Shown: in pieces, positions 52,938 to 62,152 of the stretch
Layout of the letters: every line of letters starts with the position of its first letter
Numbering within the stretch: the first letter of the stretch is position 1
NCBI GenBank assembly: GCA_944376195.1
Contig: CALWBW010000006.1
Span: 1-64,000, forward strand
Length of the DNA: 64,000 bases
From: an uncultured Clostridia bacterium
GTDB lineage: Bacteria; Bacillota; Clostridia; Oscillospirales; QAMX01
Reading direction: 5' to 3'
The notes under the pieces: generated by a model
The model's database searches: none
The model's input: the letters and a program-made list of their open reading frames with translations, nothing else
Told to the model about the DNA's origin: nothing
Made by a program: the position numbers and the translations under genes

Positions 52938-53429
52938 TTGGCACATGGCATTACGCCGGACCGGCGGGTGACGGGAATCCGCGAGGTGACCCCGTCTTAT
53001 TTGCACGATTGGGGTGTGCGCGGCGTCATTGTGGATTTAGACAATACGCTGGCGCTTCCGGACGATCTGTGTCCAACGCCGGATGGCGCGGCCTGGCTGG
53101 GTTCCATGCGGGAGGCCGGGATTCCCGTTGTGGTGGTGTCCAATAATTCCCGGGAGCGGGTGGAAGCGTTCTGCCGTCCGCTCGGCGTGGATTTTGTCCA
53201 TAAAAGCGGAAAACCCTTTGGCAGGGGGATGGAACGCGCAGTGGAAAAACTTGGGATGCCGCGCGAGCAGGCTGTGCTGATCGGGGATCAGCTTTTTACG
53301 GATGTACTGGCGGCGTCGTATCACCGGATACGGTGTGTACTGACGGAACCGGTCGTACTGGAAACAGGGCTATTTTTCAGGTTAAAGCGCGCGTTGGAAC
53401 GTGCGGCGGACCGAAAAGGGAGGAAATAG
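52938..53429 (+). CDS. YqeG family HAD IIIA-type phosphatase
   Basis: The 163-residue protein has the YqeG layout: ITPDRRVTGIREVTPSYLHDWGVRG, then HAD motif I VDLDNTL, motif II VVSNNSRERV, the Lys of HKSGKPFGRG and motif IV LIGDQLFTDV. Start is taken as TTG 52938, 7 nt after GGGAGG; upstream ATG codons lack sites and would extend the protein beyond family length. YqeG relatives include mitochondrial phosphatidylglycerophosphate phosphatase, so a lipid or small phosphate substrate is possible. It precedes the M24 peptidase by 2 bp, forming an operon. Confidence 0.85.
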   Translation: MAHGITPDRRVTGIREVTPSYLHDWGVRGVIVDLDNTLALPDDLCPTPDGAAWLGSMREAGIPVVVVSNNSRERVEAFCRPLGVDFVHKSGKPFGRGMERAVEKLGMPREQAVLIGDQLFTDVLAASYHRIRCVLTEPVVLETGLFFRLKRALERAADRKGRK

Positions 53430-53431
53430 AG

Positions 53432-54505
53432 ATGTTTGAAGAAAATTGTAAGGGGATTATCGGCGCGCTGCCGGACGCGCCGTATGACGCGGTTTTGCTG
53501 ACGTCGGCGCAGAACCGGTTTTACGCGACGGGCTTTCACTCCTCGGCGGGTGTGGCGCTGATTTCTGCGCACCGCGCGGTGTTTGCAACGGATTTTCGGT
53601 ATTTTGAGGATGCGGGCTCCAAAATCAAAGGTTTTGAACTGGTGATGACGTCGGCCGATCGCACGTATACGGATATTATCAATGAATTTTGCCGTGCGGA
53701 AGGCGTCGAAACGCTGGCGTTTGAGGCGGAGTCCATGAGCTATGCGCAGTACTGTGCGTATGCCGAAAAACTGTCGGCGCGGCTGGTGCCGGAAGACGGT
53801 CTGCTGGCGCGCCTGCGTCACTGCAAGCGTCCGTTTGAACTCGAACGGATTGAGGCCGCACAGCGGATTGCGGAGGGCGCTTTCCAGAAGATCCTAGATT
53901 ACATCAAACCAGGCGTCCGTGAGCGTGACATTGCTGCGGAACTGGATTACCAGATGCGCCTGGGCGGCGCGACGGCTTGCTCGTTTGACACCATTGTGGT
54001 GTCCGGCGAAAACGGCTCGCTGTGTCATGGCGTGCCGGGGGACCGCGTGGTGCGTGACGGGGATTTCGTGACGATGGACTTTGGCGCGCTGTGGGGCGGT
54101 TACTGTTCCGATATGACGCGTACGGTCGCGGTGGGCCATGTGTCGGATGAACAGCGCAAGGTATACGACACCGTTTTGCGCGCGCAGGAGGCCGGACTTG
54201 CCGCCGCGCATGCGGGCGTGATCGGTGCGCAGCTGCATCGCGCTGCGGCGGATGTCATTGAGAAGGCCGGGTATGGCGCGTATTTTGGCCACAGCCTGGG
54301 CCATAGCCTGGGCATCGACGTGCACGACGGGCTCGGCGCGCAGCCGACCAACCCGAACCCCCTGCCGGAGGGCGTGGTGGTCACGATTGAGCCGGGCATT
54401 TACATCCCGGGCAAGTTCGGCGTGCGGATTGAGGATTTTGTGGTGCTGACGAAAGATGGATGCCGGAATTTCACGCGTGCGCCAAAAGAGTTACTGATTC
54501 TCTGA
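53432..54505 (+). CDS. Xaa-Pro aminopeptidase (M24B family)
   Basis: The 357-residue enzyme has an N-terminal creatinase-like domain (LTSAQNRFYATGFHSSAG) and a pita-bread metallopeptidase domain. Ligands appear in order: Asp in FVTMDFGALWGGYCSDMTRT, His in GHSLGHSLGIDVHDG, Glu in VVTIEPGIYIPGKFG and Glu in GVRIEDFVVLT. It removes N-terminal residues preceding proline from peptides in the cytoplasm. ATG 53432 follows GGGAGG. Length equals YqhT/PepQ-type relatives of Firmicutes, where efp often comes next; efp is absent here. It fits with the peptide-import and oligoendopeptidase genes upstream. Confidence 0.93.
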   Translation: MFEENCKGIIGALPDAPYDAVLLTSAQNRFYATGFHSSAGVALISAHRAVFATDFRYFEDAGSKIKGFELVMTSADRTYTDIINEFCRAEGVETLAFEAESMSYAQYCAYAEKLSARLVPEDGLLARLRHCKRPFELERIEAAQRIAEGAFQKILDYIKPGVRERDIAAELDYQMRLGGATACSFDTIVVSGENGSLCHGVPGDRVVRDGDFVTMDFGALWGGYCSDMTRTVAVGHVSDEQRKVYDTVLRAQEAGLAAAHAGVIGAQLHRAAADVIEKAGYGAYFGHSLGHSLGIDVHDGLGAQPTNPNPLPEGVVVTIEPGIYIPGKFGVRIEDFVVLTKDGCRNFTRAPKELLIL

Positions 54506-54547
54506 TTTGGCCGGATTTCTCCCGCTATTTTGAAAATATTATCGTTC

Positions 54548-54589
54548 TTCACAAAAATACTTGTGAAAAAATACGCCGTATGGTATCTT
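54548..54589 (+). promoter_or_regulatory. Promoter with overlapping palindromic operator
   Basis: TTCACAA (54548-54554) and TTGTGAA (54561-54567) form a perfect inverted repeat with a 6-bp spacer. The right arm overlaps a -35-like TTGTGA (54561-54566), which is 17 bp from TATCTT (54584-54589). A repressor binding this palindrome would block transcription of the beta-helix gene. No cognate regulator is adjacent. Confidence 0.45.
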
Positions 54590-54613
54590 TAGTACAAAGA
54601 GACCATGCGGCGT
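54573..54613 (+). terminator. 12-bp stem-loop before the beta-helix gene
   Basis: ACGCCGTATGGT (54573-54584) pairs with ACCATGCGGCGT (54602-54613; one G-U pair), followed by TTTCATATT. It is well placed to terminate the M24 peptidase transcript, and would lie partly in the promoter of the next gene. Confidence 0.55.
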
Positions 54614-54635
54614 TTCATATTGAAGGAGGAGAATT

Positions 54636-56549
54636 ATGGCTTATCAAAACGACCAGTATTCCATCCTGCCCGATGGAAAACAATTTGCATTCTGGGACAT
54701 TGAGACGGAATTCCAGAAGACCTATTACGTTTCCAAAGCTGCCGGTGCGTCCGATGACAATCCCGGTACGGCGGAAGCTCCGTTTGCCACGATTTCAAAG
54801 GCCGCCGAAGTGCTGGGCCCCGGCGAGCGCGTGGTAATTGGCGGCGGTGTGTACGACGAGTTTGTACGTCCGGTGCGCGGCGGCGAGTGTCCGAAGAGCA
54901 TGATCAGCTATGAAGCGGCGCCAGGTGAACGCGTAATCCTGACGGGCGCGAAGGAGTACAAAAACGGGTTTACCGACCAGTGCGAGTATCGCACCATCGG
55001 CCTGGGCGTGTACTATAACTACACGACGGACTATGATGAGAACGCGAAATGCTGGCAGGGCAGCTTTGAGCGCGATGATTTTGACAAAATTAACCCGTTT
55101 GCCATGGTCAACTGTGCCAGCCAGCCCTTTGGCGGGTGTGAGTTCTGGTTTGAATACCTGCCGCGTGAAAAGGACTGGCAGCCCTTCTTAAAGCGCCGCG
55201 GCCTCATTATGGTGGATGGCGAACCGCTGCAGCAGGTGAACTTCAGCCATCAGCTCTCCCAGGTCCCGGGTTCTTACTGGGTGGAGGACTCCGGCTATAA
55301 GTTTATCATTCGCTTAAAGGACGACGGCGATCCCCGCGATCATAAGATCACCTATACCTGCCGCGATCAGCTCTTCTCCCCGAAGGAGTCCGGGCTGGGC
55401 TATATCCGCGTAAAAGGGCTGGAGTTTGAATTTGTCGGAAACGGCTGCCCGGGTTCTCAAAAGGGCGCGCTTTCCACGCACTGTGGCCATCACTGGATCA
55501 TTGAAGACAATACGGTTCGCTGGGCAAACGGCCTTGGCATCGACATCGGCAACGAGTCGCCCATGCGCGTGAGCGATATCCAGCGTGAGACGCATATGAT
55601 CGTGCGCCGTAACCATGTTAGCTACTGCGGCGTGTGTGGCATCGCCGGTCTTGGAAAGAATTACGGCATCCTGCTCGAGGGCAACGTCCTTGACCACAAC
55701 TGTTGGCACGACATTGAGTATAACTATGAATCCGGCGCCATCAAGGTGCACGGCGTCCACGACGGCCTCATCCGTTATAATGTGATCACGAATAACGGTT
55801 ACGGCCCGGGCATCTGGACGGACTACGCCAATGCCAACGAGCGCATTTGCTATAATACCATTGTCAACTGCAAGAGCATGGTCATGGGCGCCATCTTTAT
55901 TGAAGCGACGGATATTCCCTGCCGTACGGACCATAACATTATCATTAATGGCGGCGCGGATCCGACTGGTTCCATCCCGCAGCGTACTTCCGGCGGCGGA
56001 CACGGTTTCTACCAGCACGACTCGGACAACCTCATCACAGAGGAGAACATTATGCTGGGTCTCGACGGCGCGGGCGTCTTCCTGAACTGGGGCGATCCGA
56101 TCCGTATCTGCAACGGCCATGGCCCGTTGGGGTATGGGCACAAGGTGTGGCGCAACGTCATTGCGGACTGCGGCCGCGGGTATGTGATGCCGACCGAGCA
56201 TAACGAGGCCGACGGCAACGTCCTGGGCGCCGGCAGTTTCAGCGAGAAATACTGCATCAGCATCGAGCGCAACAACCAGATTTACGAGCGTCTTGACATG
56301 CGCTCTGCGCGCAGCTTCCACGGCTGGGAGCAGAACGGCCGCATGTGCGACATCGACTACGACGTTTGCCTCGACTGCATGAAGCTGACCATGCGTTATA
56401 CGGTGGGAGACGACACGCTGGAGCAGGTGTACGACCTGACGCAGCAGGCGCGGCTTGACCTGAGCCCCGTCTTCGACTTCCTTGCTGCGCGCGACTGCTC
56501 GGCGTATGAGGCTCCGGTGCGCGTAAGCAAAAAGTATTTCAAAAAATAA
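54636..56549 (+). CDS. Right-handed beta-helix protein (GH141/polysaccharide-lyase-like)
   Basis: The 637-residue protein opens YYVSKAAGASDDNPGTAEAP, followed by PFATISKAAEVLGPGERVVIGGGVYDE. This is the start of pectate-lyase-like beta-helix glycosidases such as family GH141. The helix coils run from about residue 250 to 520 with repeats such as HWIIEDNTVRWANG, MIVRRNHVSYCGVCG and GLIRYNVITNNGYG. There is no signal peptide, so it would act on imported oligosaccharides inside the cell. A short C-terminal beta domain ends VSKKYFKK. It is a single-gene unit after a palindromic operator-like site. Glycoside hydrolase, epimerase or lyase activity cannot be separated by eye. Confidence 0.8.
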   Translation: MAYQNDQYSILPDGKQFAFWDIETEFQKTYYVSKAAGASDDNPGTAEAPFATISKAAEVLGPGERVVIGGGVYDEFVRPVRGGECPKSMISYEAAPGERVILTGAKEYKNGFTDQCEYRTIGLGVYYNYTTDYDENAKCWQGSFERDDFDKINPFAMVNCASQPFGGCEFWFEYLPREKDWQPFLKRRGLIMVDGEPLQQVNFSHQLSQVPGSYWVEDSGYKFIIRLKDDGDPRDHKITYTCRDQLFSPKESGLGYIRVKGLEFEFVGNGCPGSQKGALSTHCGHHWIIEDNTVRWANGLGIDIGNESPMRVSDIQRETHMIVRRNHVSYCGVCGIAGLGKNYGILLEGNVLDHNCWHDIEYNYESGAIKVHGVHDGLIRYNVITNNGYGPGIWTDYANANERICYNTIVNCKSMVMGAIFIEATDIPCRTDHNIIINGGADPTGSIPQRTSGGGHGFYQHDSDNLITEENIMLGLDGAGVFLNWGDPIRICNGHGPLGYGHKVWRNVIADCGRGYVMPTEHNEADGNVLGAGSFSEKYCISIERNNQIYERLDMRSARSFHGWEQNGRMCDIDYDVCLDCMKLTMRYTVGDDTLEQVYDLTQQARLDLSPVFDFLAARDCSAYEAPVRVSKKYFKK

Positions 56550-56564
56550 ACGGATATCCAGGCA

Positions 56565-56600
56565 GCCCCCGTTCCAGGATGATTGGAACGGGGGCGTTTT
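56565..56600 (+). terminator. Terminator of the beta-helix gene
   Basis: GCCCCCGTTCCA and TGGAACGGGGGC form a 12-bp stem followed by GTTTTG. Confidence 0.8.
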
Positions 56601-56703
56601 GTGTCAAACGGCTTTTCAAATCGGGAAAACCGGCGTATACTGGAGGCAGAAAAAATACCCCGCTATGCGGCGGACGGGTACGGCAGAAAGGCGGTAGGCG
56701 TGT

Positions 56704-57450
56704 ATGACGCAGATGGAAACATTACGAAATATCATTCAGGAAAGCAGGATTTTGTGCGTGTTTACCGGCGCGGGGATCAGTTGTCCTTCCGGGATTCCGG
56801 ATTTTCGCTCCGCAAACGGAATTTATGCGACCAAAGCGGGCGATTACGCGCCGGAGGAAATCATTTCTCACTCTTTTTTCCTGGCCCACCCGGACCTGTT
56901 TTATGCATTTTACCGGGAGAAAATGCTCTATCCGGACGCGCAGCCAAACGCCGCGCACCGCTATTTCGCGGCGCTTCAGACCGAAAACCGGCGCGTGGCG
57001 GTGGTGACGCAGAATATTGACGGCCTGCATCAGGCAGCCGGCAGCCGGGAAGTGTATGAATTGCATGGAAGCGCGCTGCGCAATTTTTGTATGCGCTGCG
57101 GCCGCCGCTTTGGGATGGAGGCCGTTTTAAAGCCCGGCATTCCCCGCTGTCCGGATTGCGGCGGCCTGATCCGTCCGGATGTGGTACTTTATGAGGAACC
57201 GCTTGATGAGACGGTGGTCTCGCGTGCGATTGCCGCCATTCGTGCTGCGGACACGATGCTGGTGGTGGGAACGTCGCTGGTCGTGTATCCGGCGGCCATG
57301 TATGTGCGGTATTTCCGCGGCCGTCACCTGGTGCTCATCAACCGGTCGGAAACGTCGTATGACGGGGAAGCGGAGCTGACGTTTCATGAGGATATCATAG
57401 ACGTCATATCCGCTCTCAAAGAGCAGGAAGCGCCGGACTCCCGGATGTAA
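56704..57450 (+). CDS. cobB: Sir2-family NAD-dependent protein deacylase
   Basis: The 248-residue sirtuin removes acyl groups from protein lysines using NAD+. Signature parts are FTGAGISCPSGIPDFRS (NAD pocket), VVTQNIDGLHQAAGS, catalytic His in YELHGSALRNFC and the zinc ribbon CMRCGRR ... CPDCGGLIRP. Then come VVGTSLVVYPAA and the C-terminal strand. All catalytic positions are present. ATG 56704 lies after GAAAGGCGG; a second in-frame ATG at 56713 is possible. It is a single gene with terminator, and the NudC NAD hydrolase elsewhere in the window is the only other NAD-linked gene. Confidence 0.93.
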   Translation: MTQMETLRNIIQESRILCVFTGAGISCPSGIPDFRSANGIYATKAGDYAPEEIISHSFFLAHPDLFYAFYREKMLYPDAQPNAAHRYFAALQTENRRVAVVTQNIDGLHQAAGSREVYELHGSALRNFCMRCGRRFGMEAVLKPGIPRCPDCGGLIRPDVVLYEEPLDETVVSRAIAAIRAADTMLVVGTSLVVYPAAMYVRYFRGRHLVLINRSETSYDGEAELTFHEDIIDVISALKEQEAPDSRM

Positions 57451-57469
57451 CGGCGCCGCGGGACAGACG

Positions 57470-57511
57470 AAAAAACGGACGGCAGGATTTATGTCCTGCC
57501 GTCCGTTTTTT
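57470..57511. terminator. Bidirectional terminator between cobB and the PFL gene
   Basis: AAAAAACGGACGGCAGGA pairs with TCCTGCCGTCCGTTTTTT around a 6-nt loop, flanked by A and T runs; it serves both convergent genes. Confidence 0.9.
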
Positions 57512-57542
57512 AACGGATGCCGAAATGCCGCGCCAAGCTTTG

Positions 57543-58901
57543 TCAGTTGCGCAGGCTGTGGATCGGCGCGGGGATGCGTCCGCCACGCGCGATAAAGCGC
57601 GCAGGAGAGGTGCGCCCCACCTCCATGACAGGCGCGGAGCCCAGAAGTCCGCCGAATTCCACTTCATCGCCCACCTTGCAGCCATAGGCCGGGATGAGCC
57701 GGCAGGCCGTCGTTTTATTGTTGGCTACGCCGATGGAAATTTCGTCCGCAATGATGGCGCAGATGGTTTCCTCGCTCGTGTCGCCGGGAATGGCAATCAT
57801 ATCGAGGCCGACGGAACAGACTGCCGTCATCGCCTCCAGCTTATCCAGATGCAGTACGCCCGCGCGCACCGCGTCGATCATGCCGGCGTCCTCACTGACC
57901 GGGATAAATGCGCCGGAAAGACCGCCAACCTGGCTGGACGCCATGACGCCGCCTTTTTTCACCGCGTCGTTCAGCATGGCAAGCGCCGCCGTGGTTCCCG
58001 GACCACCACAGCAGGCAAGCCCCATTTCCTCCAGGATGTGCGCAACGCTGTCGCCCACTTCCGGCGTCGGGGCAAGGGAAAGGTCTACGATGCCAAACGG
58101 CACGCCCAGACGCGCCGAAGCCTCGTTTGCCACCAGCTGTCCCACGCGTGTGATCTTAAAGGCCGTCCGTTTGATGATTTCCGAGAGTTCCGCGAGAGAA
58201 CAGTCGCCCGCGCGCGCAATCGCAGAACGTACCACGCCGGGTCCGGAAACGCCCACATTAATCGCGCAGTCCGGTTCTCCCACGCCGTGGAACGCGCCCG
58301 CCATAAAGGGGTTGTCCTCCGGGACGTTTGCGAAAACGACCAGCTTTGCCGGACCGATGGAGTCCCGGTCGCGGGTTAAATACGCCGCTTTCTTAATGAC
58401 GCCGCCCATGAGCGCTACGGCGTCCATATTGATCCCCGCCTTGGTGGTCGCCACGTTGACGGAGGAGCAGACGCGCTCCGTAGAGGCAAGCGCCTCGGGA
58501 ATGGAATCGATGAGCGCGCGGTCGCCGGGTGTGAATCCCTTATGTACCAGCGCGGAAAAACCGCCGATAAAATTTACGCCGGTCACTGCCGCCGCGCGGT
58601 CCAGGGTCTGGGCAATGGGTGTGTAATCCCGGGCGCCGCAGGCGTCCGCGACGATGGCAATCGGCGTGACGGAAATACGCTTATTGATGATGGGAATGCC
58701 GAAATCGCGCTCGATATCCTCGCCCGTGCGCACCAGATGCTCCGCGGTTTTTGTGATTTTATCATAGATGCGCGTGCAGAGACGGTTCATGTCTTCCGCC
58801 GCACAGTCGCGCAGGGAAATTCCCATGGTAATCGTACGAATATCAAGATGTTCCTCACGGATCATCTTGATGGTTTCCAAAATATCTCCGGTATTAATCA
58901 T
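57543..58901 (-). CDS. PFL family protein (UPF0210/DUF711)
   Basis: The 452-residue protein opens [17 protein letters not shown] and contains [32 protein letters not shown] and [15 protein letters not shown], standard for the PFL-like DUF711 family. The fold is related to pyruvate formate-lyase, but no glycyl-radical motif is present, and the family's activity is not established. The ATG at 58901 follows GAGGTG; three upstream codons overlap that site. It follows the ACT-domain gene by 12 bp, an arrangement conserved in many Firmicutes and archaea, so the ACT protein probably senses an amino acid or similar ligand for it. Confidence 0.9.
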   Translation of the reverse strand: MINTGDILETIKMIREEHLDIRTITMGISLRDCAAEDMNRLCTRIYDKITKTAEHLVRTGEDIERDFGIPIINKRISVTPIAIVADACGARDYTPIAQTLDRAAAVTGVNFIGGFSALVHKGFTPGDRALIDSIPEALASTERVCSSVNVATTKAGINMDAVALMGGVIKKAAYLTRDRDSIGPAKLVVFANVPEDNPFMAGAFHGVGEPDCAINVGVSGPGVVRSAIARAGDCSLAELSEIIKRTAFKITRVGQLVANEASARLGVPFGIVDLSLAPTPEVGDSVAHILEEMGLACCGGPGTTAALAMLNDAVKKGGVMASSQVGGLSGAFIPVSEDAGMIDAVRAGVLHLDKLEAMTAVCSVGLDMIAIPGDTSEETICAIIADEISIGVANNKTTACRLIPAYGCKVGDEVEFGGLLGSAPVMEVGRTSPARFIARGGRIPAPIHSLRN

Positions 58902-58913
58902 ACGCCGCACCTC

Positions 58914-59183
58914 TTACACTGTGTGCATGGCGTTAAAGATTTCTTCGTGCACGGCGCTGATTTGTACGCCGATTTCGGTTCCCAGCGCTTCCAGCTCGTT
59001 TTGCAGGTCGCGGAACGGCACGCTGCACGCGGAAATATCGGCAAACATCACCATGGCGAAGATGTCGCCCAGGACGCTTTGCGTGATATCCAGGATGTTG
59101 ACGTTGTGCCGCGAGAGAACGGCGGAAGTTTTGGCGATGATACCCACGGTATCGTGGCCGATGACGGTGATAACTGCTCTCAT
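58914..59183 (-). CDS. ACT-domain protein (UPF0237)
   Basis: The 89-residue protein consists of one ACT domain: MRAVITVIGHDTVGIIAKTSA, then NVNILDITQSVLGDIFAMVM and the second helix-strand unit. ACT domains bind amino acids or related small ligands and usually act as dimers. Start follows GGAGGG. It is paired with the DUF711 gene immediately downstream and lies 24 bp after the hemW stop, so all may share transcripts with the hemW-lepA-recN cluster. Confidence 0.92.
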   Translation of the reverse strand: MRAVITVIGHDTVGIIAKTSAVLSRHNVNILDITQSVLGDIFAMVMFADISACSVPFRDLQNELEALGTEIGVQISAVHEEIFNAMHTV

Positions 59184-59207
59184 AAAGAGCCCTCCTTTAA
59201 ACCCCGT

Positions 59208-60344
59208 TTAGTCGGGAATAATGCCGAAAAGTTCAGAAATGATTGCATTTGAGACAAACATGCCGCGCGGCGTTAAGAGATAGCGTGGTCCCTCCCGCCG
59301 TACGAGCCCATGCGGGACATACTTTTCCAAAATAGCGGCGGCGTCTGCCTGCATTCCGTCCGGCAGGACGGCCGGGTCCAACCCGCGTGTTGTGCGCAGG
59401 CCGAGCATGATGTCTTCCTCGAGCGCATCGCGTACGGAGAGCGTGAGACGCTCCTTTTCCCGATATACGCCGCGTGTGTAGGCGGCGGTATCATCCGCCC
59501 AGGCCCAACGCACGCCGCCCGAAAACGAATGCGCGGAGGGGCCGAAGCCCAGATACGGCGCGCCGATCCAGTATTTGCGGTTATGACGCGATGCACGGCC
59601 CGGCAGCGCAAAATTGGAAATTTCATATTGCCGGTACCCTGCCGCCGCCAGAGTATCCACGGCGTAAAGATATTGCTGCAGACACGTCTCGTCGTCCGGC
59701 AGTTCTCCGAAAAACACGAAAAGCGGCGTGCCGGGTTCAAGTTTCAGCGCGTAGCAGGAGAGATGCTCCGGCGCAAGCGCCAAAAGGTCTTCTATGCTTT
59801 TGTGCCAGGTATCCATTCCCTGCCCCGGCAGGCCGTACATCAAATCGAGCGTGAGATTTTCAAAGCCCACGCAGCGCGCAGCCAATACGGCCCTGCGTGC
59901 GTCTTCAAACCGGTGGCGGCGCCCCAGAAGCGCCAGTTCCGCATCGGAGGAGGATTGCACGCCGAAGGACAACCGGTTAAAGCCGGCGGCGTATAGAATG
60001 GCAAGCGCCGGAAGGAAGGCGTTCCCGCCGTCCTGAGGGCGCAGGCAGAGATCGCCGGGATTGGCCTCCAGCGTGATCTCGGCATCCGGGTCGAGCGCAA
60101 AGGTTTCGCGCACGGCGGCCAGGATCCGCACCAGGTTGCGAACGCCGAGCACCGTCGGCGTACCGCCGCCGAAGTAGACGGTGTCCGCCCCTCGCCCCGC
60201 CATCTCAGACGAACGGATGTGCGCACAGAGCGCATCTGCGTAGGCGTCCATGGCCTCCGGTGTGCCGGGCGCGGAGTAAAAATCGCAGTAGGCGCATTTT
60301 TTCACACAGAATGGGGTGTGCAGATAAATTCCAAGTTTACTCAT
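59208..60344 (-). CDS. hemW: HemW-type radical SAM haem chaperone
   Basis: The 378-residue protein starts [20 protein letters not shown], with Cys13, Cys17 and Cys20 forming the 4Fe-4S radical-SAM motif. Next come [36 protein letters not shown] and the C-terminal HemW domain [20 protein letters not shown]. HemW was long annotated as oxygen-independent coproporphyrinogen oxidase but is thought to insert haem into target proteins. The fourth Cys of true HemN (CxxxCxxCxC) is absent (CDF), supporting HemW. Its start overlaps the lepA stop by 8 bp. Confidence 0.93.
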   Translation of the reverse strand: MSKLGIYLHTPFCVKKCAYCDFYSAPGTPEAMDAYADALCAHIRSSEMAGRGADTVYFGGGTPTVLGVRNLVRILAAVRETFALDPDAEITLEANPGDLCLRPQDGGNAFLPALAILYAAGFNRLSFGVQSSSDAELALLGRRHRFEDARRAVLAARCVGFENLTLDLMYGLPGQGMDTWHKSIEDLLALAPEHLSCYALKLEPGTPLFVFFGELPDDETCLQQYLYAVDTLAAAGYRQYEISNFALPGRASRHNRKYWIGAPYLGFGPSAHSFSGGVRWAWADDTAAYTRGVYREKERLTLSVRDALEEDIMLGLRTTRGLDPAVLPDGMQADAAAILEKYVPHGLVRREGPRYLLTPRGMFVSNAIISELFGIIPD

Positions 60345-62139
60345 CGAATTTCAAAACTGCCATGAAGGCCTCATGCGGCACATCGACGGAGCCGAGCGAA
60401 CGCATTTTCTTTTTGCCTTCCTTCTGCTTTTCCAGAAGTTTTTTCTTACGGGTGATATCACCGCCGTAGCACTTTGCCAACACATCCTTGCGCAGGGCCT
60501 TTACGGTTTCGCGCGCAATGATTTTACCGCCGATACAGGCCTGCACCGGGATTTCAAAGAGCTGGCGCGGGATGTTTTCCTTTAATTTTTCGCAGATCCG
60601 GCGGGCGCGGGGATAGGCCTCCTCACGGAATACGATAAAGGAGAGCGCGTCCACGATCTCGCCGTTGAGCATGATATCCAGCTTCACAAGATCGCTCTTG
60701 CGGTAGCCCAGGAATTCGTAGTCAAGCGACGCATAGCCGCGTGTGCGGGACTTCAGCGCGTCGAAGAAATCGTAGATAATTTCATTCAGCGGCAGCTCAT
60801 AGTGGATTTCCACGCGCGTCTTGTCCAGATACGTCATATCGCGAAATACCCCGCGGCGCTGCTGGCATAACTCCATGATATTGCCGACGTAATCGGTCGG
60901 CGTCATAATGTTGGCGCGGACAAACGGTTCCTCCGCGTAATCGATTAAAGCGGGATCCGGAAATTTTAATGGGTTTTCAATCACCTGCTCTTCGCCGTTT
61001 GTCAGATGCACGTGATACACAACGCTGGGCGCTGTCGTAATCAGGTCGATATTAAATTCCCGTTCTATGCGCTCAATGATAATTTCCATGTGCAAAAGCC
61101 CCAAGAACCCGCAGCGGAAGCCAAATCCGAGCGCCGTGGAGGTTTCCGGTTCATAGGAGAGAGAGGCGTCGTTTAACACGAGCTTGTCGAGCGCGTCATG
61201 CAGATCGTCGTAGCGTGCGCCGTCGGCGGGATAAACGCCAGAATAGACCATCGACTGCACCTTGCGGTAGCCGGGAAGCGCTTCTGCGGCAGGGCGGGCG
61301 GCGAGTGTGACGGTATCGCCGACGTGCGTATCGCCGAGCGACTTGATGCTCGCCGTAAAATACCCGACTTCGCCGGCCGTAAGGCAGTCGGCAGGTTCGA
61401 GCGACAGCGCGCGCATGTAGCCGGTTTCCACCACTTCAAATTTCGCGCCGGTCGCCATCATGAGCACCGTATCGCCCGTACGCAGCGTCCCTTCCATCAC
61501 GCGGATATAGACAATGACGCCGCGGTAGCTGTCATACTGGCTGTCGAAAATGAGCGCTTGTAACGGCGCCGAGGGATCGCCCCCGGGAGGCGGGATGTCT
61601 CGCACGATCCGTTCCGGAACTTCGTGGATATTGATGTTGTTTTTCGCGGAAATTTCCGGCGCATCCTCGGCGACAATTCCGATGATGTCCTCAATTTCCT
61701 GCTTTACGCGCGCGGGATCGGCGGCAGGCAGGTCAATTTTATTGATGACCGGAACGATTTCCAGATTGTTCTCAATGGCAAGATACGTATTGGCCAGCGT
61801 CTGCGCCTCAACGCCCTGGGACGCGTCCACGATGAGCACCGCGCCTTCGCAGGCGGCCAGCGAACGGCTGACTTCGTAGTTAAAGTCGACATGGCCGGGC
61901 GTATCGATCAAATTGAAGTGGTACGTCTGGCCGTCGTCGGCCTTATACTCCAGCCGTACGGCGCGAGCTTTGATGGTGATCCCGCGTTCCCGTTCCAAGT
62001 CCATGTTGTCCAGAAGCTGGCTTTCCATATCGCGTTTTTCCACGGAGCCCGTCAGTTCCAAGAGCCGGTCGGCAAGCGTGGACTTCCCGTGGTCGATATG
62101 GGCAATGATGGAGAAATTGCGGATATTTTTCTGATCCAT
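60337..62139 (-). CDS. lepA: Elongation factor 4 (LepA)
   Basis: The 600-residue ribosome-associated GTPase begins [29 protein letters not shown]1 is [10 protein letters not shown]2 is in RERGITIK, G3 DTPGH and G4 NKID. The EF-G-like domains and the LepA-specific C-terminal domain follow, the last including [24 protein letters not shown]. It is thought to back-translocate or rescue stalled ribosomes and is membrane-associated under some conditions. ATG 62139 is chosen because the family always starts near this point and an AGGAG site precedes it; a longer frame runs into recN. Co-transcribed with recN and hemW, a common gene order. Confidence 0.96.
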   Translation of the reverse strand: MDQKNIRNFSIIAHIDHGKSTLADRLLELTGSVEKRDMESQLLDNMDLERERGITIKARAVRLEYKADDGQTYHFNLIDTPGHVDFNYEVSRSLAACEGAVLIVDASQGVEAQTLANTYLAIENNLEIVPVINKIDLPAADPARVKQEIEDIIGIVAEDAPEISAKNNINIHEVPERIVRDIPPPGGDPSAPLQALIFDSQYDSYRGVIVYIRVMEGTLRTGDTVLMMATGAKFEVVETGYMRALSLEPADCLTAGEVGYFTASIKSLGDTHVGDTVTLAARPAAEALPGYRKVQSMVYSGVYPADGARYDDLHDALDKLVLNDASLSYEPETSTALGFGFRCGFLGLLHMEIIIERIEREFNIDLITTAPSVVYHVHLTNGEEQVIENPLKFPDPALIDYAEEPFVRANIMTPTDYVGNIMELCQQRRGVFRDMTYLDKTRVEIHYELPLNEIIYDFFDALKSRTRGYASLDYEFLGYRKSDLVKLDIMLNGEIVDALSFIVFREEAYPRARRICEKLKENIPRQLFEIPVQACIGGKIIARETVKALRKDVLAKCYGGDITRKKKLLEKQKEGKKKMRSLGSVDVPHEAFMAVLKFDE

Positions 62140-62152
62140 GTAGGAGAACTCC

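Noticed and set aside
59208-60344. Oxygen-independent coproporphyrinogen III oxidase (HemN) for the radical SAM gene
   Set aside because: The motif is CxxxCxxC followed by Asp-Phe, without the extra Cys of HemN, and the length of 378 residues fits HemW.
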